Shown piece after piece: positions 34,958 to 44,019 of a stretch of 64,000 nucleotides of DNA. The notes under the pieces were generated by a model that was not told the DNA's origin, made no database searches, and saw only the letters and a list, made by a program, of their open reading frames with translations. A program made the position numbers and the translations under genes. Where the stretch lies: NCBI RefSeq assembly GCF_024227435.1, contig NZ_CP100445.1, forward strand, positions 2,415,369 to 2,479,368, in the 5' to 3' direction. Source of the DNA: Natrinema caseinilyticum. Lineage in GTDB: Archaea > Halobacteriota > Halobacteria > Halobacteriales > Natrialbaceae. Each line of letters starts with the position of its first letter. The stretch's first letter is position 1.

Positions 34958-36088
34958 CTACTTCCCCTCGGGCTTATCTTCCTCGGAGACGCCGTCGCTC
35001 GCGTCGTCGCGGGCCGCCTGGATCAGCTCCGACGCGCCGCGGTTCGCGAGGTCCCGTGCGAACTCGCGGGCGGCCCGGGCGTGCGTTTCGACGGGGAGGT
35101 CGCGAGTGGCGGCCACCGATTCCTCACCGTCGCGGTCGAAGACGCTGACGGTCGCGTGAACGTACTCCCCCTGGACGACCGCGTAGATACCGATCGGCGC
35201 GATACAGCCGCCACCCAGTTCGGCGAGGATCGTTCGTTCGACGGTCGTCTCGACGCGGCTCCGCGGGTGGTCGATCGCGGTCTGAATCTCGTGGGCCGTC
35301 TCCCCATCTCTTGCCGTCACCGCGAGCGCCCCCTGTCCGGGCGCAGGGACGAACGTTCCCGTCGGCAGCTCCCGATAGTCGACGGAACGGGTGAGATTGC
35401 TTCGCTCGAGGCCAGCCGCCGCGAGGACGATCGCGTCGAACTCGGTGTCGACTTCGCGACCGAGGGCCTGCCGCTCGAGTTCCGAGAGATCGTCGAACCA
35501 GTCGTCGACGGTGCGGTCGTACTCGGGTTCGAAGTCTTCGTTGCCGACGTTCCCCTTCCGTTCTTTGTCGGCTTCCGTCCGTTCCTGGTGTTCGTCTTGC
35601 AACGCGGGTGCGAGCAGTTTCTCCAGTCGCGTGTCGACGTTCCCTCGCAGCGGCTCGACCTCGAGGTCCGGCCGCTCGGAGAGCAGTTGCGCGCGCCGGC
35701 GCAGACTCGAGGTGCCGACGGTCCCGCCGCGTGGGAGGTCCTCGAGGCTCGAGCCGTCGGGCGTGACGAGGACGTCGCCCGGTCGGCCCCGTTCGGGAAC
35801 CGCGGCGGTCACGAGGGCAGTCGGCTGTTCGGTCGGCATGTCCTTCATCGAGTGGACCGCCCCGTCCGCGTCCCCTTCGAGGACGCGCTCGTCCAGTTCG
35901 CGGACGAACGCGCCCGTCTTCCCGAGTCGGTGGATCAACTCGTCTCTGATCTGGTCCCCCGTCGTTTCCACGGTGACGAGTTCGACCTCGTACCGGCGCT
36001 CCTCTAAGGCCTCCTTCACCAGGGCGGCCTGTCGCCGGGCGAGTGCCGACCCCCTCGTCGCCAGTCGCAGCGTCCCGCGCGTTCTCAT
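34958..36088 (-). CDS. hemC: Hydroxymethylbilane synthase (porphobilinogen deaminase)
   Basis: 376-residue enzyme polymerising four porphobilinogens. It starts MRTRGTLRLATRGSALARRQAA. It has the VHSMKDMPTEQP motif, LRRRAQLLSERPDLEVEPLRGNVDTRLEKL, and the dipyrromethane cofactor Cys in GGGCIAPIG (Cys295). A charged insertion (about residues 170-205, QERTEADKERKGNVGNED) is a haloarchaeal feature. ATG 36088 gives the family-typical N-terminus. It is first in the hemC-cobA-hemD operon. Confidence 0.96.
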   Translation of the reverse strand: MRTRGTLRLATRGSALARRQAALVKEALEERRYEVELVTVETTGDQIRDELIHRLGKTGAFVRELDERVLEGDADGAVHSMKDMPTEQPTALVTAAVPERGRPGDVLVTPDGSSLEDLPRGGTVGTSSLRRRAQLLSERPDLEVEPLRGNVDTRLEKLLAPALQDEHQERTEADKERKGNVGNEDFEPEYDRTVDDWFDDLSELERQALGREVDTEFDAIVLAAAGLERSNLTRSVDYRELPTGTFVPAPGQGALAVTARDGETAHEIQTAIDHPRSRVETTVERTILAELGGGCIAPIGIYAVVQGEYVHATVSVFDRDGEESVAATRDLPVETHARAAREFARDLANRGASELIQAARDDASDGVSEEDKPEGK

Positions 36089-36320
36089 AGCCGTCAGTCC
36101 GAGCCTGAGGTATGAAAAGCGCACGCTTGTCGGACGGGCCCGCGATTCGATCGCCCGCGTGCGGGATTCGGACCGACCGCGAGCCGAGCGAGCGTGAGAT
36201 CACGCTGCTGGGACGGTCGGAGCGGATTTTGCGGACCGTACCGACCGCCGATACCGCGGCGTTCGACGGTAGTCGTGTGTCTCGCGCACAAATTTATTCC
36301 GTCAGACATTCGTGCTGAAG

Positions 36321-36328
36321 TTTATTTA
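36321..36328 (+). promoter_or_regulatory. TATA box of the truncated hemoglobin gene
   Basis: TTTATTTA lies 25-32 nt before ATG 36353, giving a leaderless transcript. A second AT-rich element (AAATTTATT, about 36290) lies upstream. Confidence 0.65.
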
Positions 36329-36352
36329 CTCGAGGCAGGTACGTACGAGCCG

Positions 36353-36718
36353 ATGGCAGATTCGCTGTACGAGCGACTCGGTGGTAAAGACGCGATCACG
36401 GCCGTCGTCGACGAGTTTTACGACCGCGTCGTGGCGGACGAACAGGTCGCACACTACTTCGACGACGTCGATATGCAGGCACAGCGCGCACATCAGACGC
36501 AGTTCATCAGTTCGGTCGCGGGCGGTCCGGTCGAATACTCGGGCGAGGCGATGGAAACCGCCCACGCCGACCTCGACATTACCCCGTCGGATTTTCAGGC
36601 GATCGCTGGTCACCTCGAGGACGCGCTCGTCGCGTTCGACGTGGACGAGGGCGACCGTGAGGCGGTCCTCGATGCGATCTCGGGCTACCAGGACGCTATC
36701 GTCACGGCAGCCGACTGA
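36353..36718 (+). CDS. Truncated hemoglobin (group I type)
   Basis: 121-residue two-over-two globin. Start MADSLYERLGGKDAITAVVDEFYDRVV contains the B-helix Tyr23 (ligand stabilising). HYFDDVDMQAQRAHQTQFISSVAGGP matches the E region, and His71 in METAHADLDITPSDFQ is the proximal heme ligand. Group I globins bind oxygen and nitric oxide and often act in NO detoxification. The next gene on the same strand is a nitric oxide reductase (340 bp downstream), so an NO-handling pair is likely. Confidence 0.9.
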   Translation: MADSLYERLGGKDAITAVVDEFYDRVVADEQVAHYFDDVDMQAQRAHQTQFISSVAGGPVEYSGEAMETAHADLDITPSDFQAIAGHLEDALVAFDVDEGDREAVLDAISGYQDAIVTAAD

Positions 36719-37058
36719 GCCGTCGACGATCGGACAGTTGACTCGCGTTTTTTCGAGCGACGAAACCGGCTTCGACGAGCTGTACCACGAGAGCCGCGCC
36801 GGTCCGGCGCACTCGGACGGACCGGTGCCCGCCGTTTCGGTTCTACGGATCGATCCGACTCGTGGCGTTCCTCGCACCGCCCGCTACCGCGCCGATCGAC
36901 CGTATCGACCGCCCGCTACCGCGTCGCCATCCGAAGACCGTCCTCGAACTACCGTCTCGTTCCCCGTAGTCGGTCGCGCGAACACGTTCCCCACCGCTTC
37001 CACTCCATAGGAAATAGCGGGCCGATTGACGGGGGTATCGCCCCTCTTATCGACCGCT
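36719..37058. other. Intergenic between globin and nitric oxide reductase genes
   Basis: 340 bp, GC-rich apart from an AT patch (CCATAGGAAATAGC, about 37005) some 45 nt before the norB start, which could be its core promoter. I see no gene or repeat. Confidence 0.45.
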
Positions 37059-39374
37059 ATGAAGGTGAAACGAAAACAGCTGGCGACGTTCCTCGCGGTG
37101 ATCTTCGTCGCCAACCTCATCGTCATGGGCGGTGGAGCCTGGCTCTCCTACGCGAACTCGCCCGACATTCCCGACACGATCGTCGGCCCCGACGGCGAAT
37201 CGATCGCGACGAGCGAGGACGTCCGGAGCGGCAAGGCGGTCTTTCAGGAGAACGGCCTGATGAACCAGGGCTCGATCCTCGGCCGCGGGAGTTACTACGA
37301 CACCGACTACACTGCCGACGCGCTCGAGTCGAAGACCGGGTACATGCGCGAGTACTACGCGCAGGCACGCCACGGCGAGAACTATACGGCCCTCGACGCC
37401 ACCGTGCAGGCGGGGATCGACGAGCGAGTCCGCCGGGAACTGCAGTCGAGCGAGTACGGTTCGCGAGTCCAGTACTCCGCCGCCGAAGTGTACGCTCACC
37501 AGCGGGTCCGCGAGGACTACGTCGAGCGCTACCACGATGGCGACCGCGAACGCGGAATCCCCGAGGGACAGGTGCCGAGCGCGGAGGCGGCGGAAGACTT
37601 CGCCGATTTCGCGCTGTGGACCGCCTGGATCTCCCACACCGATCGTCCGGGCTCGGCGACCTCGTTTACCAACGACTGGCCGTACTCCCCCGCCGCGGGC
37701 AACGACGCGGGCGGCCCCGTGATGATCTGGAGCGTCATCGCGATGGTGTTGCTGGTCGGCGGGGCCGGAATCGCCGTCTGGCTCTACCGGTCCGTCGAAC
37801 TCCCCGAACCCGAGGCGGACGGTGTTTCGGTCCCGCATCCGCGGGAGATCGACCTGACGCCGAGCCAACTCCTGAGTACCCGATTCGTCCTGATCGGCGC
37901 GGTGCTGTTCGTCTCCCAGACGTTCCTCGGCGGGTTGCTCGCCCACTACTACGTCGAGCGCGACGGCTTCTTCGGCCTCCGCGAGGCCATCGGAGTCGAC
38001 GTCCTCCAGTGGCTGCCGTGGTCGATCGCTCGGACCTGGCACGTCGACCTCGGTATCCTCTGGATCTCCACGATGTGGCTCGGTGCCGGCCTCTTCCTCG
38101 CGCCGCTTTTGACCGGTCGCGAACCGCCGAAACAGGTGCTGTACGTGAAGGGTCTGATCGGCGCGTTGCTGGTCGTCGCGGTCGGTGCATTGGCCGGCAT
38201 CTGGCTGGGCATCAACAACGTCTTCGGCGGACAGCTCTGGTGGTTGCTCGGCAACGAAGGCCTCGAGTACCTCGAGATCGGCCGTGTCTGGCAGGTCGGC
38301 CTCCTGGTCGGCTTCCTCGGCTGGACCGTCCTCGTCGCCCGCGGCTTCAAGCCGCTGCTCGACCGCGAGCCCCGGTACGGGCTGGCCCACATGATCGTCT
38401 ACGCCGGCGGCTCGATCGGCCTGCTGTTTACGGCCGGTTTCCTCTACACGCCCCGGACGAACATCGTGGTGACGGAGTTCTGGCGCTGGTGGGTCGTTCA
38501 CATGTGGGTCGAGGGCGTCTTCGAATTCTTCATCCTCGTCGTCATCGCCCTGACGCTGGTCTCGATGAACCTCCTGCAAAAGAAATCCGCCGAGAAGGCC
38601 GTCATCTTCCAGGCCGCACTCGTCATGGGCAGCGGCATCATCGGCGTCTCACACCACTACTGGTGGGCCGGCCTCCCCGAAGTGTGGCTCCCCATCGGCA
38701 GCGTCTTCTCCACCCTCGAGTTCATTCCCCTGCTGTTCATCCTCTCCGAGGCGCTCGGCCAGTACCGGGCGATGGACGCCGCGGGGTCCGACTTCCCCTA
38801 CCGGATGGCGTTTTACTTCATCGTCGCCTCGTCCGTCTGGAACTTCTTCGGGGCCGGCGTGATCGGCTTCTTCATCAACCTCCCGATCATCAGCTACTAC
38901 GAGACCGGCACGTACCTCACCGTCGCGCACGCACACGGCGCGATGTTCGGCGCCTTCGGCTTGCTCGCGATGGGGATGGCCGTCTACATCCTCCGGGTGA
39001 CCACCCGCGACGCCCGCTGGACCGACCGACGCCTTCGCTGGTCGTTCTGGCTCTGTAACGTCGGGCTGGCGCTGATGATCTTCCTGTCGCTGCTCCCCGT
39101 CGGCTTCCTCCAGCTCGAGACCGCCTTCACCCAGGGATACGCGGCCGCTCGCAGCCTCGAGTTCTACAACGGCGGGCTGATCCAGACGCTGTTCTGGCTG
39201 CGGATGCCCGGCGACACGCTGTTGATCCTCGGTGCGGTCGTCTTCGCCTGGGACGTCGCCGCGAAGCTGTTGTTCCAGCGGAAGGCGACCGCCGAAGAGA
39301 CGCGCGAGCACGTCATCGCGGATCGGCTCATAGCCGACCGCGGGTCCGTCGAGCCGGCCAGCGACGACGACTGA
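37059..39374 (+). CDS. norB: Quinol-type nitric oxide reductase (single subunit NorB/qNor)
   Basis: 771-residue membrane enzyme reducing nitric oxide to nitrous oxide with quinol electrons. The N-terminal membrane anchor and periplasmic-facing cytochrome-c-like (but heme-c-free) extension include QENGLMNQGSILGRGSYYDTDYTADAL. The NorB core follows with heme/copper-oxidase-superfamily His ligands in TWHVDLGILWISTMW, VHMWVEGVFEFF, VSHHYWWAGLPEVW and VAHAHGAMFGAFG. VVHMWVEGVFEFF carries the Glu residues of the non-heme iron site. Heme supply genes lie on both sides. ATG 37059 was chosen because MKVKRKQLATFLAVIFVAN is a normal membrane-protein start. Confidence 0.95.
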   Translation: MKVKRKQLATFLAVIFVANLIVMGGGAWLSYANSPDIPDTIVGPDGESIATSEDVRSGKAVFQENGLMNQGSILGRGSYYDTDYTADALESKTGYMREYYAQARHGENYTALDATVQAGIDERVRRELQSSEYGSRVQYSAAEVYAHQRVREDYVERYHDGDRERGIPEGQVPSAEAAEDFADFALWTAWISHTDRPGSATSFTNDWPYSPAAGNDAGGPVMIWSVIAMVLLVGGAGIAVWLYRSVELPEPEADGVSVPHPREIDLTPSQLLSTRFVLIGAVLFVSQTFLGGLLAHYYVERDGFFGLREAIGVDVLQWLPWSIARTWHVDLGILWISTMWLGAGLFLAPLLTGREPPKQVLYVKGLIGALLVVAVGALAGIWLGINNVFGGQLWWLLGNEGLEYLEIGRVWQVGLLVGFLGWTVLVARGFKPLLDREPRYGLAHMIVYAGGSIGLLFTAGFLYTPRTNIVVTEFWRWWVVHMWVEGVFEFFILVVIALTLVSMNLLQKKSAEKAVIFQAALVMGSGIIGVSHHYWWAGLPEVWLPIGSVFSTLEFIPLLFILSEALGQYRAMDAAGSDFPYRMAFYFIVASSVWNFFGAGVIGFFINLPIISYYETGTYLTVAHAHGAMFGAFGLLAMGMAVYILRVTTRDARWTDRRLRWSFWLCNVGLALMIFLSLLPVGFLQLETAFTQGYAAARSLEFYNGGLIQTLFWLRMPGDTLLILGAVVFAWDVAAKLLFQRKATAEETREHVIADRLIADRGSVEPASDDD

Positions 39375-39386
39375 ACCGCGTCCGCT

Positions 39387-39841
39387 TTATCTATCAGGAA
39401 GGTGGACGTCCGCTGGAACGAGTGAAAAGCTCAACGTCCGGAAATCGCTATCGAAAGCGAAGATGTGTTCGACACCACGCTCATCGGCGAGGATACTGGT
39501 CGTGTGGTCTACGAACGATATCTGCTGGTCATCGTCGTCCCCAAACTGCTCCGCCGCAGCCTCGAACGCGGACGTACCGACTGGAATGATATTCACGCTT
39601 TCCGACTCCAAGATGGCAGTCAGTACTTCGATAGCAGCGTCGTGACCGAGTTTGTAAAGGGCCAACGTCGCAAGTTCAGAGAGAACAGCCTGAGATGTGT
39701 AAAGCGGCCGGTAGGTGTGTCGCCGGTCCGAATACCACTGAAAAGGCGAATCGCGTCCTCGTGGTGCGTGTCGTCTGTATCCGCTCTCGCGTAGAACGCA
39801 CCAGTGTCGATGAATAGTGGCGTTGCGCCTGTGCCGCTCAT
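39387..39841 (-). pseudogene. PIN-domain toxin (VapC-like), frameshifted
   Basis: PIN-domain ribonuclease of a toxin-antitoxin pair. The 5' half reads MSGTGATPLFIDTGAFYARADTDD (metal-binding Asp) up to SGIRTGD. The rest continues only in another frame: YRPLYTSQAVLSELATLALYKLG, VDHTTSILADERGVEHIFAFDSDF (further acidic residues) and ends DVHLPDR. A single -1 shift near 39716-39722 joins the two. Nothing else is degraded, so a recent mutation or a sequencing error is likely. It overlaps the antitoxin stop by 4 nt (ATGA), a standard coupled order. Confidence 0.8.
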
Positions 39842-40193
39842 GCCGATTCCTTACCGTACAAGACTTCATCGACCTTTTCAGAGACATCCGACTCGCCCGA
39901 CGATCCTGGTTCGAATTCCCAGAACGAGTCGTCCGGATCGATCCCCCGCACGGGTTCCTGCTCGTCGACGATCCACCAGACGACTCTCCCAGCCGTCTTT
40001 CGACCGGCGACTCGTCCGTGCTCTTCGAGCGTTCGGAGCTTCCGACGCGCAGTCTCCCGGGAGCAATCGAGCGCTTCAGCAACATCCCCAGAGGTAACTA
40101 CTGGACCTTCTACGGTGTCGAAAACGCCGAGTACGTCGTCGAGCGTGACTGTCTCGGTAAATCGACTGCTCTCTTCGCTTCGTCGTTGCTCAT
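39838..40193 (-). pseudogene. HTH antitoxin partner, probably frameshifted
   Basis: Winged-helix antitoxin-like protein. The body reads SSRFTETVTLDDVLGVF, SGDVAEALDCSRETARRKLRTLEEHG (recognition helix) and ends SDVSEKVDEVLYGKESA. A TATA element (GGTATTTG) sits 28 nt before ATG 40193 (MSNDEAKR), which would be the natural leaderless start, but that ATG is out of frame with the body. A shift inside an AGAGAG run (about 40168-40178) reconnects MSNDEAK with SSRFTETV. A start at 40254 keeps an open frame but lies upstream of the promoter and adds unlike sequence. Paired with the PIN gene. Confidence 0.7.
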
Positions 40194-40297
40194 GGAGGGA
40201 ACGAACACCTCTGGACAAATACCCCTCGTGGTGTTCCCCATACGGGTATGTCACACGGATTACTTCAGTCGGAGAGAGACCACATTTGCAACGACTG

Positions 40298-41695
40298 CTA
40301 CAGCGCTTCCTTGTACGCCTCGAGCGTGCGTTCGACGTCCTCCTCGGTGTGGCCGTAGCTGACGAACTGGCACTCGAACTGGTTCTGCGAGAGGAACACC
40401 TCCTGTTCTTTCATCTGTCCCCAGAAGATGCGCCGCCAGCGCTCGGTCTCGGCGTTTTTCACGTCCGCGGCGTTTTTCGGACAGTAGTCGTAGCGCGGGC
40501 AGGTCGGCTCCTGTCGGCACCCGGCCTCGCACTGTTCCTCGAGCGAATCCGGACCCTGTTCGCTGTTATCACCGCTCTCGGTATTCGGCGTGCTGTGCAC
40601 GCCGCTCGGCCCTTCCCGCGTGAAGATCACCTTGAACATGCTGTCGGTGCCGGTGACGGTGTAGCTGGGCGCCTGGTCGGCGACGATCTCGGTCAGCCCG
40701 TTGCGGAGTCTGTCGCCGAGGCCGTTGACGTGGTCGTAGACGTCGTTTTCCGCGGCGAACTGGAGCGTCTCGAGGCCGGCGGCCATCGTGACGGGGTGGC
40801 CGGAGAAGGTGCCGGCCTGGAAGACGTCGCCCGAGGGCGCGAAGTGTTCGACGATCTCGGCGCGGCCGCCGATCGCGCCGACGGGGAAGCCGCCGCCGAC
40901 GATCTTTCCGAAGGTCGTCAGATCGGGCGTGACGCCGAACTCGCTCTGTGCACAGCCGAGGCCGCCGACGCGGAAGCCGGTGATCACTTCGTCGAAGATC
41001 AGCAGGGAATCGTGTTCCGCGGTGATCTCTCGGAGGAACTCGTGGTACCCCTCCTCGGGGTAGACGATGCCGTAATTGCCCAGGATCGGTTCGGTGAGAA
41101 CGGCCGCGATGTCGTCTCCGTGTTTCTCGAACGCGTCGCGAATCGCGTCCTCGTCGTTGAACGGCACGGGAATCGTGTGGTCGGCGAACGACTGCGGAAT
41201 GCCGGCCGACGAGGGCCGCGGGTTCTCGGCGTCGCCCTCGACCAGCGTCGACTCCTGGGCGCCGTGGTACCCGCCCTGCATGACGACGATCTTGTTCCGG
41301 CCGGTGTACCCCCGCGCGAGTCGAACGGCGGAGACGGTCGCCTCCGTCCCGGAGTTGACGAACCGGATCTTCTCGACGCTGGGGACGTGTCGGACGACGA
41401 ACTCCGCGAGGTCGACTTCGACCGGCGTGGGCGTGCCGTACATCGGCCCTTCGCTCGCCGTCCGCTGGATCGCCGCTCGCACCTGCTCCGGGAGGTCGTG
41501 GCCCAGAAGCAGCGGACCGAGTCCCATGACCCAGTCGATGTATCGGTTGCCGTCGGCGTCGATGACGTGACCGCCTTCCCCTTTTCGAACGAAGAACGGA
41601 TACGGTTCGATGGCCGCGCGAACCGCGGAGTTGACGCCGCCGGGCATGACCGACAGCGCCCGGTCGTACAGACGTCGAGAGCCCTCGTGTGTCAT
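40298..41695 (-). CDS. hemL: Glutamate-1-semialdehyde 2,1-aminomutase
   Basis: 465-residue PLP enzyme making 5-aminolevulinate from glutamate-1-semialdehyde, the C5 route to tetrapyrroles. Motifs: [53 protein letters not shown] and the PLP Lys in [15 protein letters not shown]. Compared with bacterial enzymes there is a C-terminal insertion of about 50 residues holding a Cys cluster, [20 protein letters not shown], that I know from haloarchaeal HemL. Other heme genes lie at 33363-36088 and 46265. No hemA is in the window. Confidence 0.95.
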   Translation of the reverse strand: MTHEGSRRLYDRALSVMPGGVNSAVRAAIEPYPFFVRKGEGGHVIDADGNRYIDWVMGLGPLLLGHDLPEQVRAAIQRTASEGPMYGTPTPVEVDLAEFVVRHVPSVEKIRFVNSGTEATVSAVRLARGYTGRNKIVVMQGGYHGAQESTLVEGDAENPRPSSAGIPQSFADHTIPVPFNDEDAIRDAFEKHGDDIAAVLTEPILGNYGIVYPEEGYHEFLREITAEHDSLLIFDEVITGFRVGGLGCAQSEFGVTPDLTTFGKIVGGGFPVGAIGGRAEIVEHFAPSGDVFQAGTFSGHPVTMAAGLETLQFAAENDVYDHVNGLGDRLRNGLTEIVADQAPSYTVTGTDSMFKVIFTREGPSGVHSTPNTESGDNSEQGPDSLEEQCEAGCRQEPTCPRYDYCPKNAADVKNAETERWRRIFWGQMKEQEVFLSQNQFECQFVSYGHTEEDVERTLEAYKEAL

Positions 41696-41755
41696 GGATG
41701 GTGGCTTTTCCCGGCGTCGTAATAGAGGTGGTGATGCGCGGGAGCGTTCAGCGCG

Positions 41756-43618
41756 TCATCGCCACACTCGTTCCCGATCGTCCGCGGTTACGACGAGGTC
41801 GATGGTCCGATGAAACGGTTCGCCCCGGTCGTTGTACATCACGATTCGGCCGGTTTCCTCGCCCGGTTCGAACTCGAGTTCGGCCGTCCTGAAGACGAAG
41901 AGGACGTCGGTGGTGCCGTCGCGAGTGATGTCGTAGAAGTACCTCGACACCGGCTCCGCGGCGCGTCGCTGGTTGGCGGCAACCGGTCGTCCGAAATAGA
42001 CCTCTCTCATCCGTTCCTGACGCCCCTCGGGATCGAACACCGCCACCGATACGTACCGCTCTCCGAGATCGACGACCTGATCGCGCCTTCGGGGCGAGAC
42101 GTCGATCTCGCACGTCGTCCCCCGTGCGGGGGGCAACGATCGCATGGACAGCGGCGGAATCAGGAAGTTCCCGCGGCGGGTCGCCTCTATCTGGCTGTGG
42201 AACCCGTTCGCGTCGTCCGGGATGTCCACGTCGTCGTGGTCGACGAACGGCTCGCCCTGCGGGCCCTCGTCCTCGTCGATCAGCGGGATTTCCTCGCTCC
42301 CCTGGAAGCCGACGCCGCTCATCGCCTTTCGGACGTACGCCATGTATCCGTTGAACCGCATCAGCGCGACGAAGTGCAGTCCGGATTCCGTCTCCATGTC
42401 GGTCGTGTTGAAGTCCCGCCGGAGCAGCGTCGTGTCCAGTTCGCCGTCGGATTCGCCGTCCGAGTCCCGCTCGCTCAGGTCGAACCGGGCGCGGACGAGC
42501 TTCTGGAGGTGGCCGACCAGTTCGAACTCCTCGGCGTCTCGCTGGGTCCGCCGCGCGACGTCGTCGTCGGCGTCCGGGTCGCGCATCGGTAGGCCCGCGA
42601 GATCCGTCGTGTCGCCGAGTTCGTCCGCGATTTCCCCGATCTCGTCCGGGTGGTGGTAGGGACTGAACATCCGCGCGGTGCGCATCTCGAGCGAATCGTC
42701 GTACCAGGAGTCCAGGTCGATGTTCAGGCTCGAGGCGTGCTGGATGGACCCCTGGGCGAACGCACCCGGCGGCATGGGTTCGCCGAGCGTCTGATTCTCG
42801 ACGATGGTCACGTCGTCCTCGGAGGGGGCGTTGTCCTGGAACAGGGACTCGAATCCCATCGAGAGCGGAGCGTCCTCGGGAATGTCGTCGCGGTCGATCT
42901 CTTCCCGAGGGGCGCCGCCGCCGACGAAGCCGGTCCGACGGTCGGGAAAGTCGGTCGGCCGATCGAAGAGTCCCTCGAGCGTGTGTTCGAACGAGACGCC
43001 GTTGAGGCCGTCCATCTCCCCCCAGAGCGCTTCTTCGACCGCGAGCAGGTTCGCGACGGTATCGCTCGAGAGGTGGAGCAGTACCTCCGCGTCCTCGGGA
43101 ACCGGATCCTCGTTCGGAACGTCGAGCGAATCGATGAACTCCTGATTCCGTTCGAGGTCGATTCCCTGCGGAAGATCCTCGTCGAACCGATCGAAGTACG
43201 CCCGGGAGTAGCTCACCGTAAAGAGCACTCCCTCGTTGCTCCACTGGAAGGCGTCCTCGATCTGGCTGAGCGTCGCTTCCATCTCGCGGCGGTCCGCCGG
43301 AACGGGTTCGCCGGAACGGTCGTAGTTCAGAAAGAGCAACAGTTGGTGGGTGGGTAAGTGGGGGACGTCCCGCGCGTTACGCTCGAGGAAGTCCGCCCAG
43401 GCGTGCTGGCGATTGCGTCGGTCGGGTGGCCCGGAACTGTCGTCACCGGCTTCGACGGTGCCTGTGAGCCCGGTCACGGCCATCGTCGCCGACAGCGCGC
43501 TCGCTCCGCCGATAGTCAGCGCCGATTTCACGAATTCGCGCCGCTCTAAGCCCCGCGTCTCTCCCTGGTCCCGCTTTCGTGTACGTGCGTGTCTGCAAGG
43601 CATGGGTTGCCTACTCAT
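41756..43618 (-). CDS. Tat-exported DyP-type peroxidase-like protein
   Basis: 620-residue exported protein. Tat signal: RREFVKSALTIGGASALSATMA. The first half resembles dye-decolourising peroxidases: THQLLLFLNYDR, FTVSYSRAYFDRFDEDLPQG, EVLLHLSSDTVANLLAVEEAL, TGFVGGGAP and PLSMGFESLFQDNAPSEDDV. The fold fits, but I cannot place the GxxDG distal loop or proximal His with confidence. The C-terminal 180 residues are beta-rich. Peroxidase activity is an inference; a heme-binding protein without peroxidase activity is the alternative. A TATATGAT element 20-25 nt before ATG 43618 suggests a leaderless start. Confidence 0.7.
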   Translation of the reverse strand: MSRQPMPCRHARTRKRDQGETRGLERREFVKSALTIGGASALSATMAVTGLTGTVEAGDDSSGPPDRRNRQHAWADFLERNARDVPHLPTHQLLLFLNYDRSGEPVPADRREMEATLSQIEDAFQWSNEGVLFTVSYSRAYFDRFDEDLPQGIDLERNQEFIDSLDVPNEDPVPEDAEVLLHLSSDTVANLLAVEEALWGEMDGLNGVSFEHTLEGLFDRPTDFPDRRTGFVGGGAPREEIDRDDIPEDAPLSMGFESLFQDNAPSEDDVTIVENQTLGEPMPPGAFAQGSIQHASSLNIDLDSWYDDSLEMRTARMFSPYHHPDEIGEIADELGDTTDLAGLPMRDPDADDDVARRTQRDAEEFELVGHLQKLVRARFDLSERDSDGESDGELDTTLLRRDFNTTDMETESGLHFVALMRFNGYMAYVRKAMSGVGFQGSEEIPLIDEDEGPQGEPFVDHDDVDIPDDANGFHSQIEATRRGNFLIPPLSMRSLPPARGTTCEIDVSPRRRDQVVDLGERYVSVAVFDPEGRQERMREVYFGRPVAANQRRAAEPVSRYFYDITRDGTTDVLFVFRTAELEFEPGEETGRIVMYNDRGEPFHRTIDLVVTADDRERVWR

Positions 43619-44019
43619 ACCACGGTCCCGAAATCATATACGCTTTTTCTAGTACTAAAATTAATTTTCAAATTCGATACCGAAAACGAACGTTCGAGAC
43701 GCGCGACGATCGCATCGGGGGGCACGAACCGGGGGTCGTCGTGTCACACCGGTTCGGTGAACCGCCCCCGAGACGAAAGCTTCTCGCGCGGGGCGCCGAA
43801 GTTGCGCCGAATCTCGGATGCGTCGGAAGACGGGACCCCGTCGCACGGTCGAACACGCGGTGTACGCTCGGTTACGCCGGCAGTTGCTCGTCAGCCCGGA
43901 GCGGGCCTGACGCCCGAATCACGTCGATGCGGGGCCACCAGTCGCCGGACGACCGCGAGAGGGGTCACGGTACGAATCGACGGGGGTGAGCCCGGACCCG
44001 TCGACTGCGATTCTCGATC
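43619..44019. other. Intergenic, promoter only
   Basis: 401 bp between two minus-strand genes. The first 70 bp are AT-rich and hold the peroxidase promoter, plus a perfect 10-bp palindrome (CGAACGTTCG, 43687-43696). The rest is GC-rich with no gene that I can support. Confidence 0.5.

Noticed and set aside
37047-38579. 510-codon minus-strand frame opposite the nitric oxide reductase gene
   Set aside because: Antisense shadow of a membrane protein; composition (His, Glu, Asp, Arg rich) has no protein family character.
43579-43989. Plus-strand open frame in the gap before amt
   Set aside because: Overlaps the start and promoter of the peroxidase-like gene; sequence is low-complexity and without family resemblance.
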